From positions 26,774,025 through 26,834,024 of the forward strand of contig OU612070.1 of assembly GCA_914767715.1 (NCBI GenBank): DNA of 60,000 nt. Reading direction: 5' to 3'. The notes under the pieces are model-generated. The model worked only from the letters and a program-made list of their open reading frames with translations, was not told where the DNA came from and did not search any database. Below are positions 22,735 through 34,334 of the stretch, one piece after another. Within the stretch, counting starts at the first letter, position 1. Each line of letters starts with the position of its first letter. This DNA is from Membranipora membranacea. Taxonomy: Eukaryota; Bryozoa; Gymnolaemata; Cheilostomatida; Membraniporidae. The translations under genes and the position numbers were made by a program.

Positions 22735-24485
22735 CACATTTCATTTCTTTTTGAGTATTGTTATGTGGGATTACGGGTTACGGAGTTACCTATTTAACTC
22801 TCCACTACTGGGATCTGTGCTCACGAAGTTGGTATGATGATTCCCACTATGTGATGCTGTCTTTGTACAGTAATCTAGATACGATCTCATTTAATTCAGG
22901 ATCTCATTTAATTCAAGCGCAAAAATCTGACTCAAGAGCATGTCTTTTAATTCTTATCAAGTCATTAAAATCAAACGCAATTCAACTTAACAATGCATGT
23001 CTTCTTATAACAAGTTAATGCTCAATTAAATTCATTTAACTAAATTAGTCGATGATACAAAAAATCCAACCAAATGTAATACAGTGCCATTATCAAATAT
23101 TAAGGCAAGTTCTATTTCCCTATAGAAATCAACTACTGTACAATAAATGCAATGATTATATGTGAAACTTTCATGTTTAAATACTGACCTGATTCCAAAT
23201 GAAGGTGCAACCAAAGAGCCTGCCTGCCTGCCAGCCAGAAGGCCACCAAACAGATCATGCATTTCAATTGACAACAATGTTCTTAAATAGTATATATCCA
23301 GACCAATTAAGAAACTGTTGACGTCAATATGCATAAAAACAAGATTAAAACACATATTCAATAACTGCAAAAAGAGGGTTGATCGGCCGCAAGAGTGGGT
23401 TGGTGCAAGTCAACCGATGGTATTATTTGTTCATCCTACTTTGTCCTGTTTGCGCCACCTTTACTGCGTTGTCACGGTTGTGGCGTTAGGTGGTACAGGG
23501 ATTAAAATAAGCATTAAATTTAATTTAATTGAATTGCGGGTCCTCGACTCTAGGTTTAATGTCCTGACTGTAAAAAGCGTGTCCTCGAGTCGAGGTTGAG
23601 TGTACTGATGATGATATGAATATTGAATATTGTCTGACGTTGTTATCCTATGGTAATTTTCCTTGGCTAGATATGTCTGGTACTGTGGATGCGATAGTTA
23701 TGTGAACATCAATGAACCAGCCCTTCCCTGAACAATGTGAACATAAAAATTGACAATTTTGGAGTCAAATGACATTTTGGGGTGAGTGACAATGGACCTG
23801 GGAATTTGATATTGCCATTACTTTTAATAATCAACAGACATTTATCCAATCCACATTTATCCAATCCACTTTTGTTTTCTTTATATACTAATAGGATTAC
23901 CTCAAGCCTGAGCAATATTACTGTAATTAAATATGCAGACGGCACCTGCATTATCGGCTGCATTGGTAATCAGTCTGATATAAATACTTATTTTGAAGAG
24001 ATTAAAAGAATTTCTAAACAATGGCCACACTGTTTTGGGTGAAGAGAGATAGGTGTTCATCATCGATCTTATAGTATCCGTGGTCTTCCAGGAACATAGC
24101 CTCCTCTACCGCCTGTTCAGAAGCTAAAGAGATCAAAAGAAAGAGATTAACTAAAATATTATCAGTATCACCTTCTCCAATCTAACCTTTTTTCTGGCAA
24201 TTTGTAAACCAAAAGTTGTCCAACCATGGAACATGGAAAGGCAACTCAGATCCGACTCACACAGCAGGTTCAAACTAGCAACATCTCACCGTATTACCTC
24301 ATTTTTATGTTGGTATTATTTAGTGTAAAACCTAACTTTGATTAATACTGTCATGTGTAGTTGAGAAGTGTATGTATGAAGGCCCCTTAACCAAATGTTT
24401 GTTAACTGCGCTAATATGGTCAATATTACTCTCTTACAGGTATTGTGATAAAACTTACACGAGTTTTGACGAGAGGTAGGGTGTT
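22735..24485. other. About 1.75-kb block present only in arm 2
   Basis: Arm 1 jumps from GGAAACAC to GTGAAATTAATCAG near 1,250. In arm 2 the transposase frame continues past that point and another transposase exon lies at 24,022-24,127, so arm 1 likely suffered a deletion. The block also holds a LINE remnant (23,870-24,005) and a ~90-bp ectopic copy of 3,190-3,275 at 23,775-23,865. Confidence 0.72.
23870..24005 (+). pseudogene. LINE reverse transcriptase remnant
   Basis: A short in-frame stretch reads LFSLYTNRI, then VIKYADGTCIIG and NTYFEEIKRISKQW, matching the palm motif (F/Y-A-D-D) and following helix of non-LTR reverse transcriptases. The second catalytic Asp is Gly. Only about 45 codons are recognisable, and it overlaps the end of a transposase exon on the other strand, so it probably inserted there. 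Confidence 0.6.
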
Positions 24486-27400
24486 TCCAGTTTCAGTTGG
24501 TGTAATGCTTTTATTTATGAGCAGGTATTTGTATGCTGAATGGAACTGTGAGACAGTTGGGTTGTTCGAGCCATGGAATTGCCTAATGCTGTTGAAACAC
24601 AGCTCCAGGTGATCCTGGCTAAACTTATAAGTCAGTATGTATCTGTAACAGAATGCACAAAATATTTACTCCTACCATCATATACAGGCAGAGGATGATA
24701 TATTTCTTACCTTCAAGCTTGAGCTAGAGTCTGATAGGCAATTTGTTAATATCTTTAAGTTACACATTGAAAGGTCTATGTCTACAGGGTGTGCAAATCT
24801 AAGACTTACTGTAGCTGTGCTTGGACTCCATCAAGCAACCCGCTAGCCGTCTCATCAAAGCTATATTACATAGCATCCCCAAGAATCCAGTCTTATGTTG
24901 GGATTCAACCATCGGTTTTTTTCTGAGCCAGGCATGTAGAGTTTGGCGAGAGAGCACTCGATATCGTCTATCTCCTGTCGCACTCTACTTTTATTTCTTC
25001 TAGTCAGAGGGGCCTTCCAACCGGAGGCTTTCGTATGTCTACTTTTCAGGATATCAAACAATCTGGAATAGAAGATAACAAGATAAGATGATTATTCTGG
25101 AAACTTGAGGGGCTGGTTTCAAATAGAGAATTAGCTGGCCTTTCACGGCTGCTAAAACCCAGCTAAAGCTTAATGTCTGCTACATATAATTTAGCAGACA
25201 TTTAGCCGAATCCTAACTGAAACCAGCCTCAGGACTCCAATGGAATATATCTACAGTTGGATTTTTCATCACTGATCATGCGGCACATAGCCTATCATCA
25301 ATTTTTGTAACAGCTCATGAAATATTCTAAATTCCATCCTTTACAAAGCCCAACAACTGTATAATTAAACTGTCTTAATACCTATCCATCTGTGAGATGT
25401 ATTTACAGGTCCCCTCTACTTCTTCAAAGCCATCAATTTTCAACTCATGGCATAGTTTTATCCCCATAGCTGTACTCCAAGAGAGCGTCTGTGCGGCAAT
25501 CTTGACCTTCATTTTGTTGTTTTTGTATTCGATATGATATTTTGTCAGGTGGTTTCCGGCATGTATACCCTCTCCGGATTTGCTAGGAAATACAAATCAA
25601 TAATAACTCACAGCTGACTTAGAACATAAGCACGCCTTTAGCTCTTCATAGCTCAATTTCTTAACCAACTGGAGGGCAGTAACAATAAATATTTAATTTG
25701 TGTAACGCTATGACAAATCACCAGAAGTGTTTGCGACTTGGTATCGGTACAATATTCAAATGAAATATACAAGGTGAAAATATATTGATGCACTTATCAT
25801 CCAGATATCTCTCAGGATAAGTGATGCTGCCTCCAAGGTGTTTGAGAGTATTGATGTTGACTGGTGGGCCCTCACATGTGAATGCAACCACTTTGGCCCC
25901 AGTCCCATGAATTAAATGAAGGCACTCTCTGATATAATCAGCTTGTTGAATAGCGGAGATGTCCTTAACCAAGAAATTACCTAACGGAATTTTGAGGTGT
26001 ACATTTATGCCAACAGCCATGAACACGAGAGCATCCTTGGCAAGGCCTTTACCGTCATGACTTGTTCTAAAAACAAATGAGCACAAACTTTTAACCTTCA
26101 TTCAAAAGATTTCAAACCATGTATCAACATTTAAAGGCATTCAAATGCAATAAGAAGGTTCAATTTGATACCACCAAGTTGTCATTTAAGTTCGAAATGG
26201 TTTACTCTAGCTTATCAGATGAAACCATAGATATGAAAAAGGTTTTTGATATCTATGGATGTAACGGTAAATTTACCCTAGCATCCAGTACTTGAATGTT
26301 GAATAAGTTTGGACCAATGGACTATAAGTTAAACAATGAAGAGGAAACTTTTGAAGCGTATTCTCTTTAGCTTATCATATGATGCATATTTTTTGATAGA
26401 CATGCCATCCAGCATCAGTGTCACCAGCAGTGGCCTCTTGAGAGTAGATACATAATGCTTCAGTGAGAAAAAAGAAATGTCTGTCCGTCCAGGCGATGCA
26501 TCAATCCCAGCACTACATCTTCTCAGTGTTTGTTTGGCAGGCAGACTGAATACCTCCCGTACAACCTTGTATACTCCCGCAAATAAATGGAGGGATAGAT
26601 TTATGAAGATTTGCATCAGTAATTAAGTTCTTAAACAAATTTATGATGATTCTTTTTGGCCGAGTTGACAAATGCTTTATCTGGTTGGAGAAAGTGAGTG
26701 AGAAGCAAAGATTATAGTTTCGATAAAGAATTAAAAGATTAATTAGGAAACCAAGTTGTAGGTGTTATCAGATGACTATGAATACATGTTACCAAAACAA
26801 AAACAGTAGAGTGGTGCCAATTTTTACCAGGCCACACTTAAAACTGTTAATGATCTGACTACAGCCATACACAGATAGCACAATAGATAAGTGAGATAGA
26901 AAATTAGGTAACCAACAGTGAGGTTAACTGAATAACTAGAAACATATCTGATAGAGGAATGTCCACTGAAAATAAGGACGACACAACTATCAAACCGATT
27001 TCTAGAGAGTTTATTGTTTTCTTACCCTGTTCACCTCTGATGAACTTGTGATTGTTTGGTTTGGTGTGATAAGGAGTCTTGAGGACTGCAACTGCTATTG
27101 ATTGAGAGTAAGAGATACTGATATGACAAAGGAGAAGTCTTATATTAAGACCATTACGGTGTATTTCCCAGTACAATGAGGGGGCACGATTCATAAAAAT
27201 CTAAAGTTTGTTTCCCCATTAACTTTCTTGTTCAACAAACTGCTTTGATATAGAGCCAGTAAAGGTGAAGTTGGACTTGGAAACATACTTACCATAGTGG
27301 CTGCATCATGAGTTGAGAGGTTAGGTTTGGCAGATAGAACCAAGTTACTTTGTAGTTGAGTAGTCTTTGTTTGCATGGATGATATAGAGTTGGTAATAGG

Positions 27401-28252
27401 CTTGATAAGGACATGAATAGTTTGAGTAGGTGATGGAGATGCCATAACCAGTTTCATTGGTGATGTTGATATACCCTGGTGAGAGTATTGCATACACATT
27501 CAATATGCTGTGACAATTAGCTTATGTAGATAATGTTGAGACGCCATTCAATTTAAATTAAATTATCTTGCCACAGTACCTGACAAACAAGTTATGACAA
27601 TGAACACAATGATGAAATACGAACCTTAATCAAATCAAATGGAAGCAAACTGAAGTGTCTAGAAATATTTCTGATAAGATGTATGTCCTCAAAAAAAGGG
27701 ACCATACAACTATCAAAGTGACTTCTAGAGCATAACTATTTGGCTTACCCTGTTCAGATTGTGTGATGATGTAGTGGTTTGGTTTGGTTTGGTAATGAAT
27801 GATGAGGTAACAAAGGAGCTTGCTGATGACAATTAGAGCAGAATAGGCTACTGACTTAAGGTAAGCAAGCACGATGCAATAGCCGAATTTCAAAGGACAA
27901 TATGTTGGGGGAAAGTATGATGATCTTCAAGAAGGCATTTAGAGTGAGTTATACATGTAGTTTATACACTGCATACTTTGGCAAATTGTAGTTGGCTACT
28001 TACAAGTTTCAGGTTTCTTGAGATTGGCAGCTTTCTCGGTGTCTGGGCTTTAGGCTGAAGAATTGCCCCACAGCGACGTTTACCAGCGGTTGTTAATGTC
28101 GGTAAGACACGCTTACCAGGGTGGAACTTGCCCGTTTTCGTGAAACAGTCAGGCGTGAAGTGGTCAGAGCATAGCACAGCTCTCAGTGGAAGATTTTCTT
28201 TCCCTATGCCCAACACTTTAAGTCGTCTCAAGACATCTCTGCAACCTGTCAA
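24022..28252 (-). pseudogene. P-element/THAP9-like transposase gene (arm 2 copy), degenerate
   Basis: Exons in order on the minus strand: THAP-domain second half (about 28,252-28,006; LCSDHFTPDCF and RVLPTL, with donor CTT/GTAAGT); Ser/Thr-rich linker (27,478-27,293); a block with LPAKQTLRR and LMLDGMSIKK, the first catalytic Asp region (26,616-26,329); KDALVFMAVGINVHLKIPLG (26,101-25,815); the KVKIAAQTLS block (about 25,580-25,390); LFDIL through YMPGSE (25,072-24,861); SQDHLELCF (24,660-24,480); SEQAVEEAMFLEDHGYY (24,127-24,022). Lesions: about 40 bp missing in the KVKIAAQ exon relative to arm 1, a frame change at the A-run after GSEK, and a ~100-bp dispersed repeat fused to the 26,101 exon. 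The first THAP Cys pair is not found. The gene crosses the outer edge of the visible palindrome. Confidence 0.82.
26930..27100 (-). repeat. Exon-like block duplicated at 27,650-27,830
   Basis: Two diverged direct copies about 0.7 kb apart. Each ends on the minus strand in GAACAGGGTAAG, a good splice donor. They lie within introns of the transposase gene, either side of the Ser/Thr-rich linker exon. They may be duplicated alternative exons or a small repeat. Confidence 0.5.
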
Positions 28253-31137
28253 ACTGCCTTATGATGACAAACTGCATGTCTTACAACAAATTAAGGGTGC
28301 CTCAAATTACGTCTTATGAGGCCCCACCAAGCGGTCGCAAGTGACTAATCAAGATGTCCAGTGAGATCTGATGAATAGAATTAACATATTTAATAAAACC
28401 TATTTTGTTGTGCTAATCTGAGGTATATATATATGTTGCCCGTTGCAAGAAGACTTACATACAACAAGTATCTATGACAAGAAAATTGAATTCCTTGGGA
28501 AAACAAAATAGTATTGCTGACTTTGTTGTTGTCAGATAATTTCCAAGACAGATGGCATATTTGTTCAATACGAGTCTGGGCAAGACAGTTCCTCACAGTA
28601 ACAAATCTTATGAAAAGCTTTAAGGGATGGGTAGAGATTATTGACAGAAGAAAGATTTAATGTACGGAATGGCTACCCGGAGTAACATCGGCCATCTTTT
28701 GATCATCGGAAAGATATTGAAATGTACCTAAGTAATCATTATCTTTCTCAATTCAACACAAATCACAGGCAGCCAAACTTTGATTCTTATGATGCTTCGA
28801 AACATATAGGCAATGTGTTCTTCCATGAGATTGATCTCAACACGGCATGATAATTAGATAAATTAATTAATATTTCATGCAGATGCACTGAAGCTCAAAT
28901 AGCTGCACCAATATTTTCACCCAGCAGATATGGCTTTTTTGGTATGGCAACTAATTACATTCGCAGACAAAGATCGGTATTATAACTTTTCTGACTTGAG
29001 TTTGCATATGGCCTTTTATCCAAGGCTGAAGAATCTTTGTACCGAATGCAACAATTAAAAATTGTGATGTGAGCATACCTAGTATATCCAGCAAGATTCT
29101 AAAGAGAACAGACACAACACATGCTCAGTGATAAAGAACCTCAATTGAAATACAAACCCCACGGGACATGGCGAGTTACTCTATTACCTAATGATGGAAT
29201 CTTATACATATGGGACCTCAACATCAACATACATGAATAAATACCTGGGTAGGCATTGATGTTCATGTCTTTCCGTTTCCTCACCCTATCCCTCAAGCCA
29301 GACCATTCATCAGTACATAGTGTACTCAGTAAGACTGTTGACTGCTGTCATAACCAACATCACAACATAAGAAATTGTGATACGAATTAACAGCCATATG
29401 CCTGAAGCAGTAGTTACCAGTTGTTAGTAAAACCAAGGAGTAACAGCGAAGAGGAGAGATAATAGCATATTATTTTTAGTTGACTATGATTGTCTTAGCA
29501 AAAAATTCTGGAGATACACTACTTCTTTACTTAATTGTGCGAATATGAGAGCTCTAGGTTGTCTATATTCACAATATTTTGTAAGCTATTCATATCATAC
29601 AGTTGTCAAATCATAATTTACACCATAATCAACCATGGGGTGTACATACTGACAATAAACAAATAAAAAAAATCCAAAATGGTGGCCATTGTGCCGAGGC
29701 TACCATAGTATATTAACAGTGCCATTATAAAATATGTAAAGAATTTGGGGGTTATTTCTCCTTTCCCCTGTTACTCCTTGGTAAAACTGAGTTCAAAACA
29801 ATGTTCAATAATTCAGTTTGTAACTGTTTTGTAACAGGATTATGGATTTTAAATGTCATAACTCCATGATTCATCACTTTTTTATGGTTTTTTAATTCAT
29901 CCATTGTACCCTAAAATAAGATAAGGTGAAGCATCATGTGTAAAACTGCTCAATCGAATAGCTTGATTCATTTATTATAAATCTAGTCAATGTTCTATTA
30001 TAATTTTTAAAACTTTATTTTTATTCACAGAGCACAAGAGAAACATTGATTTTATCATTAGAATTGATACAAATATATACATACATACATACATGACTGA
30101 CCAATATAATCATATGTCCGCTACTTACCAAAATTGTCAGGCTCGAATCCAAAACAACTACTCCATCCTTTGTCCTTCGGTCAAATAGATCTCATATACA
30201 CTCCCCTCCTCGGTTTTTCTATCTTTAAAAGAAACTAAAGTCCTGATTTCTTTGGCTCTCAATTACAACAAAAGAATTTGTAGCCAAATGCACACCTGGC
30301 GGATTTGGGGAGATTCCCAATAGTTCAGACTCAATCAGAGTACACACAGAAAAATAATAGCCTTGTTTTGATTCTGAGATAGTTCCCCCACACACCCTTG
30401 CAATGAATTATTTTGATGCTAAAATGACCTGCCAATTGAAGAACCATCTGTTGTCATTTGATACTCTGAGATAATCAACTGTCTTTTGAAACTGGCCGAA
30501 GGTGATTAAAGAGTTAAATTAACTCTAAAATAAGATTCTTATTTGATTAATTCTAAGGGTGAAGTGGGGGAACTATCTTGGAATCAATACAACTTATATT
30601 TGATGCTAATATGCCTTTTGATTAGGGGCTAGAGTCATTCTGATTCTAAAATTTCTTTGTGTGTAAACATGATGAGAACACATGAAATCACCAGAAGTGT
30701 TCGACTTAGTATCGGTAGAATATTCAAATAAAATATACCTGGTGTAGATAGATTGATGCACTTTATCTTCCAGATAATCAAATGTTCGCTATTTCTACCA
30801 AATTTGTCTTTTGGGGTAACCACTGAGGGACACGCTCCCGTGATTAATTTTGTATTGTAAGCTATCCGAGGTACACAAACCAGCTGCAATTTTATGGGAA
30901 TGTACATTATGCCCCAGGACTTGCAATCAATTTGTTTCCCCAGCATAATTTTGTGGTGAAGAAAATCAATTGCTAATGCTCGGACAGATTCACAAGTAAT
31001 AACCTAGAGCAGATTCATTGGAGCTCCAACCTCAGAATATTGAAGATGTACACTAACACATTCATGGTCATATCACTCATATGTAAGGTCCTTGATAAAA
31101 TAGATCTCATATGTACTCTAGCCTTTTCCGCCAGTTT
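28253..31137. other. Gene-free stretch of diverged repeats
   Basis: No gene supported. Contents: about 28,985-29,175 resembles 32,100-32,290 and, inverted, 14,820-15,000; about 30,175-30,330 and 30,620-30,780 resemble parts of 31,080-31,640; a TACA microsatellite lies near 30,076. The THAP exon's 5' neighbour should lie here but I could not identify it. Confidence 0.6.
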
Positions 31138-33433
31138 TTCCCTTTTTTTCCAGAAACAAAGAACTGGCTACAATTGAATAGCACATTAACTGATCTGCAG
31201 ATGAGTGTCACCGTGTCACTGCGCCACCGTATATCATGCATAACCAGATATTCAGAGGATGCGAAATCTATTGAAATAATGATTCCCAGTTTTGAGACAA
31301 TGATGATTGACCACAACAAAGCGTGTATACTTTCAGACCAAATCAAATAGTATCAGTTTACTACGGTGAGTTTAAAACACAGGCAACATGGAAATTCATC
31401 AATCTTAACGAGTCTTTATCTCTCCAGCTGTCTACTGACTTCAATTTATGTCCTCTTGATTCAGCCACTAAATGCACACCCGGCAGACTGAGCCGGATTC
31501 TCATTAGTGAGACTCAATCAGAATAAACCTGAGGAGATCACATGAAATCACCAGAAGTGTTTGACTTAGTATCGGTACAATATTCCAATAAAATGTACCA
31601 GGTGAAAATATATTGATGCACTTATCTTCCAGATATCTACTCTGGACTGGGTTGGAATGTCATTCAATTGATAACCCCAGCAGAAATTCAGCTCCTGAAG
31701 TGGCAAAAAAATGTAATTAATTAACGCGTAATCTTCTTCCTATTGCCTTTGAAGTCTGAGGACGTTTTCTCAAATCTCGAGCTTGATTGAAGATTCTATG
31801 TTTGTTCAGAAATATAGCATGATCAATCACTCAGTTGGTTTCTGAAAAACTATAGGGACCCCCTCCGCACACCCCCGCATACACCTCTCCTCCGCACCCC
31901 TACTCACCAGTTATGGATATGAGTTATGATCATTACTACAACTACCATGACATGACAAGGAATTTAAGATCCCAGCAAGCATTGGAACCTAGTAATAACC
32001 ACTGATGTATATGTAATACATTTTTATTCTATATCAGTGGTAATAATGGTTCGTACTCCGTTATAGACAGAAAATCTATATTAAAATTTCTATGTCTTGT
32101 GTTTGCATATGGCCTTTTATCCAAGGCTGAACAATCTTTGTACCAGATACTACAATTATGCATCGTGATATGAGTATACCCAGTATATCAAGCAAGATTC
32201 TAGAAAGAAAAGACATAAAACTGGCTAATAAAGAACCGTAAATATAATACAAGACCACATGGGAAATGGCGCATTGCGAGTCGTAGCAGGATGGCGGTGT
32301 GCTCTGTGTAAAGCATATGGGAAAATTACACCACACAACCAGACATAATCAAAGGATACTTCTCAAATCAAGAGGTAAATGCCTGCTAAACTTAAAATAC
32401 CCTCTCCTGTAATGCCTATCAGAGGTGTATAGTATTGATCGGTAAATTGCTGTAGTTGTCACTGACATTCAAGGTTTTGCTAATGATAATGGCTGAGTTC
32501 ATAGAACAAACACAAGGCATGTTTGCCCTACTCGGTGTGGTATTTCATAACTCTATTTCCTCATGATGGGATCTTATGACATTTAAGCATCAAAATGTTA
32601 TCGATGGATGGCTTGATGCATTGAGAAAACAAATTATTTTGCGAAATAGGCATTACATTGCTTCCAAATGGAAACAGTGAAAGCCAGTACCACATTGACC
32701 ACCATCAGTGTTTCAGCTGTAAGATGGGCTTGAAGTGCCTTTTTTAGAATCAGCGCACCGATCTACAGACACATCCTGTGATATTAATTGACATTCCAGC
32801 ATGACCAGCATTTTCTATCTTCTCAGAAAGAGAGAGCAATCAACAACGCCTGATTTAGTCACTTGAGGGGGGGACCAAACCAACCTTTGCATCCCTTTTA
32901 GCTTAAGTGGCGGAGAATGTTAATTGTTTTTAACCAAAAAGAATGCGAGTTTGCTCAGATTTTACTTCGTGATGAGACATACCATCAAGTGAGGCACATT
33001 GTGACAAAATAGGAGTCAATTTTCTGCCATACTTGCCAAGTCTCCCTATTTAGGTGAGACCTTCCAGACTTCCACGCCTACTTCTGCACACTTCACACTT
33101 GTTGTGATTCTCAGTTTTCCTCCAGATTTGAGACAAAACAGCCCAATCAAAATTTTTCGGAAACTATTCAAGCACTTGTTGATAAGTCCCAGGGGCCCAT
33201 GTGTTGATGTTAAGTGTTTAAAGTGTATTTCACCTCATTTTGATATTTTAGTACTAGTAAAACGAACAAATATGAAATTATTTGAGATCAAATATAAATA
33301 ATTTTTAGCCCTTCCCAGTGGCTGGAAATTCTCTCTGAGCATCAGCGGCCGGGGCTCTATACCAGTCCCCATTGGGGGCTCACAACGCCCCCAAACCCCT
33401 AGGTTGATTGCCCGGGTGCTTCGCACCCTTGAA
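31138..33433 (-). repeat. 2.4-kb spacer unit, copy B (inverted)
   Basis: Reverse complement of 13,615-15,976. It ends in the same GC-rich hairpin, GGGTGCTTCGCACCC at 33,414-33,428. Small frames (31,323-31,526 and 33,104-33,301) are the partners of frames in copy A, but have indels and stops, so no gene is called. Confidence 0.9.
31543..31640 (+). repeat. One of four ~100-bp dispersed repeats
   Basis: Core CACCAGAAGTGT, TAGTATCGGTA, TATTGATGCACTTATC. Other copies: about 15,487-15,585 (minus), 25,714-25,812 (plus) and 30,684-30,778 (plus). The 25,714 copy sits directly against transposase coding sequence. Confidence 0.85.
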
Positions 33434-33459
33434 GCACTGCGATGCCCTGCAGTATCACT

Positions 33460-33603
33460 GTAAATTGAAATCTTGCACATTGGAATTTAGATTACATGGC
33501 AAGTATGTGTTCTGCTGTTCTATGAAAAAAATAAACAAATTTGTTACAATCAAAAGACTTTGAGAAAACAGGTTTCTAGCACCTGGTAGGCTGCTAACGA
33601 TTG
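33460..33603 (+). repeat. Direct repeat F, copy 2
   Basis: Same orientation as 15,985-16,135. It begins CACTGTAAATTGAAATC and ends near GGTAGGCTGCTAACGATTG. Confidence 0.88.
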
Positions 33604-34249
33604 GTGTATCCATTGATTATATCCACTTGATGAAGTGGTTCAGGTTTTGGCAACATTGATAAACTGCATCTGGATGACTATCTCGTCTCTCGGAGTTGAA
33701 AGTTGTTTCAACTGAAGAAAGTTTGAAGGCATCTCAGCATTGTAGTATGTTGAACCTGGTCCGATAGAATTACTCCAGAGAAGGCCTGTCAAGCGATAGA
33801 AATGACAAAAAATTAATTTCCTCATGAAAGTTATTCACTCCTATCTTGTTTGTGACTCTGATTGAAATACTAATGTCAAAGCCATAGATAGTGTGCACCG
33901 TAGTAAAAATTGATTGAATATACATATATAATTAGATATACATCACAATCCTTTTCAATCCATATCTCAAAGAGTTCAAGTATATAAAAATGAAAGGAGT
34001 TATTTAAAAACCAATCATCAACCTAATGGCAGTTCTTGATTAGATTGGCCATCCATTCAAAACATCAGCCACACTATCTAGTAAAGCATACTTAGAATTT
34101 AACATGAGTTTTTAAGTGTTGTAAAATGGCATAAAATCTTGAAACATTGATTGATATGCTGAATAATTGAGAAGCTATAACGCAACACTTCATCATTTAG
34201 CAATTGAAATACGAAGCGCCTTGAAGAACCTCAAACATACTCATCTATT
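33604..34249. other. Intergenic; one possible minus-strand exon
   Basis: A minus-strand stretch of about 48 codons (33,790-33,647) follows an acceptor-like CTATCGCTTGACAG and reads LLWSNSIGPGSTYY near its start. I recognise no family and no partner exon; low confidence. The rest shows nothing. Confidence 0.3.
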
Positions 34250-34334
34250 ATGAGTTTACATGCTAATTGTTTTGTAAGATGGCTTTTAGAATTCTGTTTA
34301 TTTAGTTTGAGCTTCTCATGTTTCCTTTCCTTGA

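Larger units (their letters stand above)
16353..25684. repeat. Arm 2 of the large imperfect inverted repeat
   Basis: Reverse-complement partner of arm 1. It keeps the uninterrupted Ngaro target site at 16,699/16,700. Two blocks are unique to this arm: 21,064-21,912 (about 850 bp) and 22,735-24,485 (about 1.75 kb). The second contains transposase coding sequence, so arm 1 probably lost it. Outside these blocks the alignment is continuous. Confidence 0.93.
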
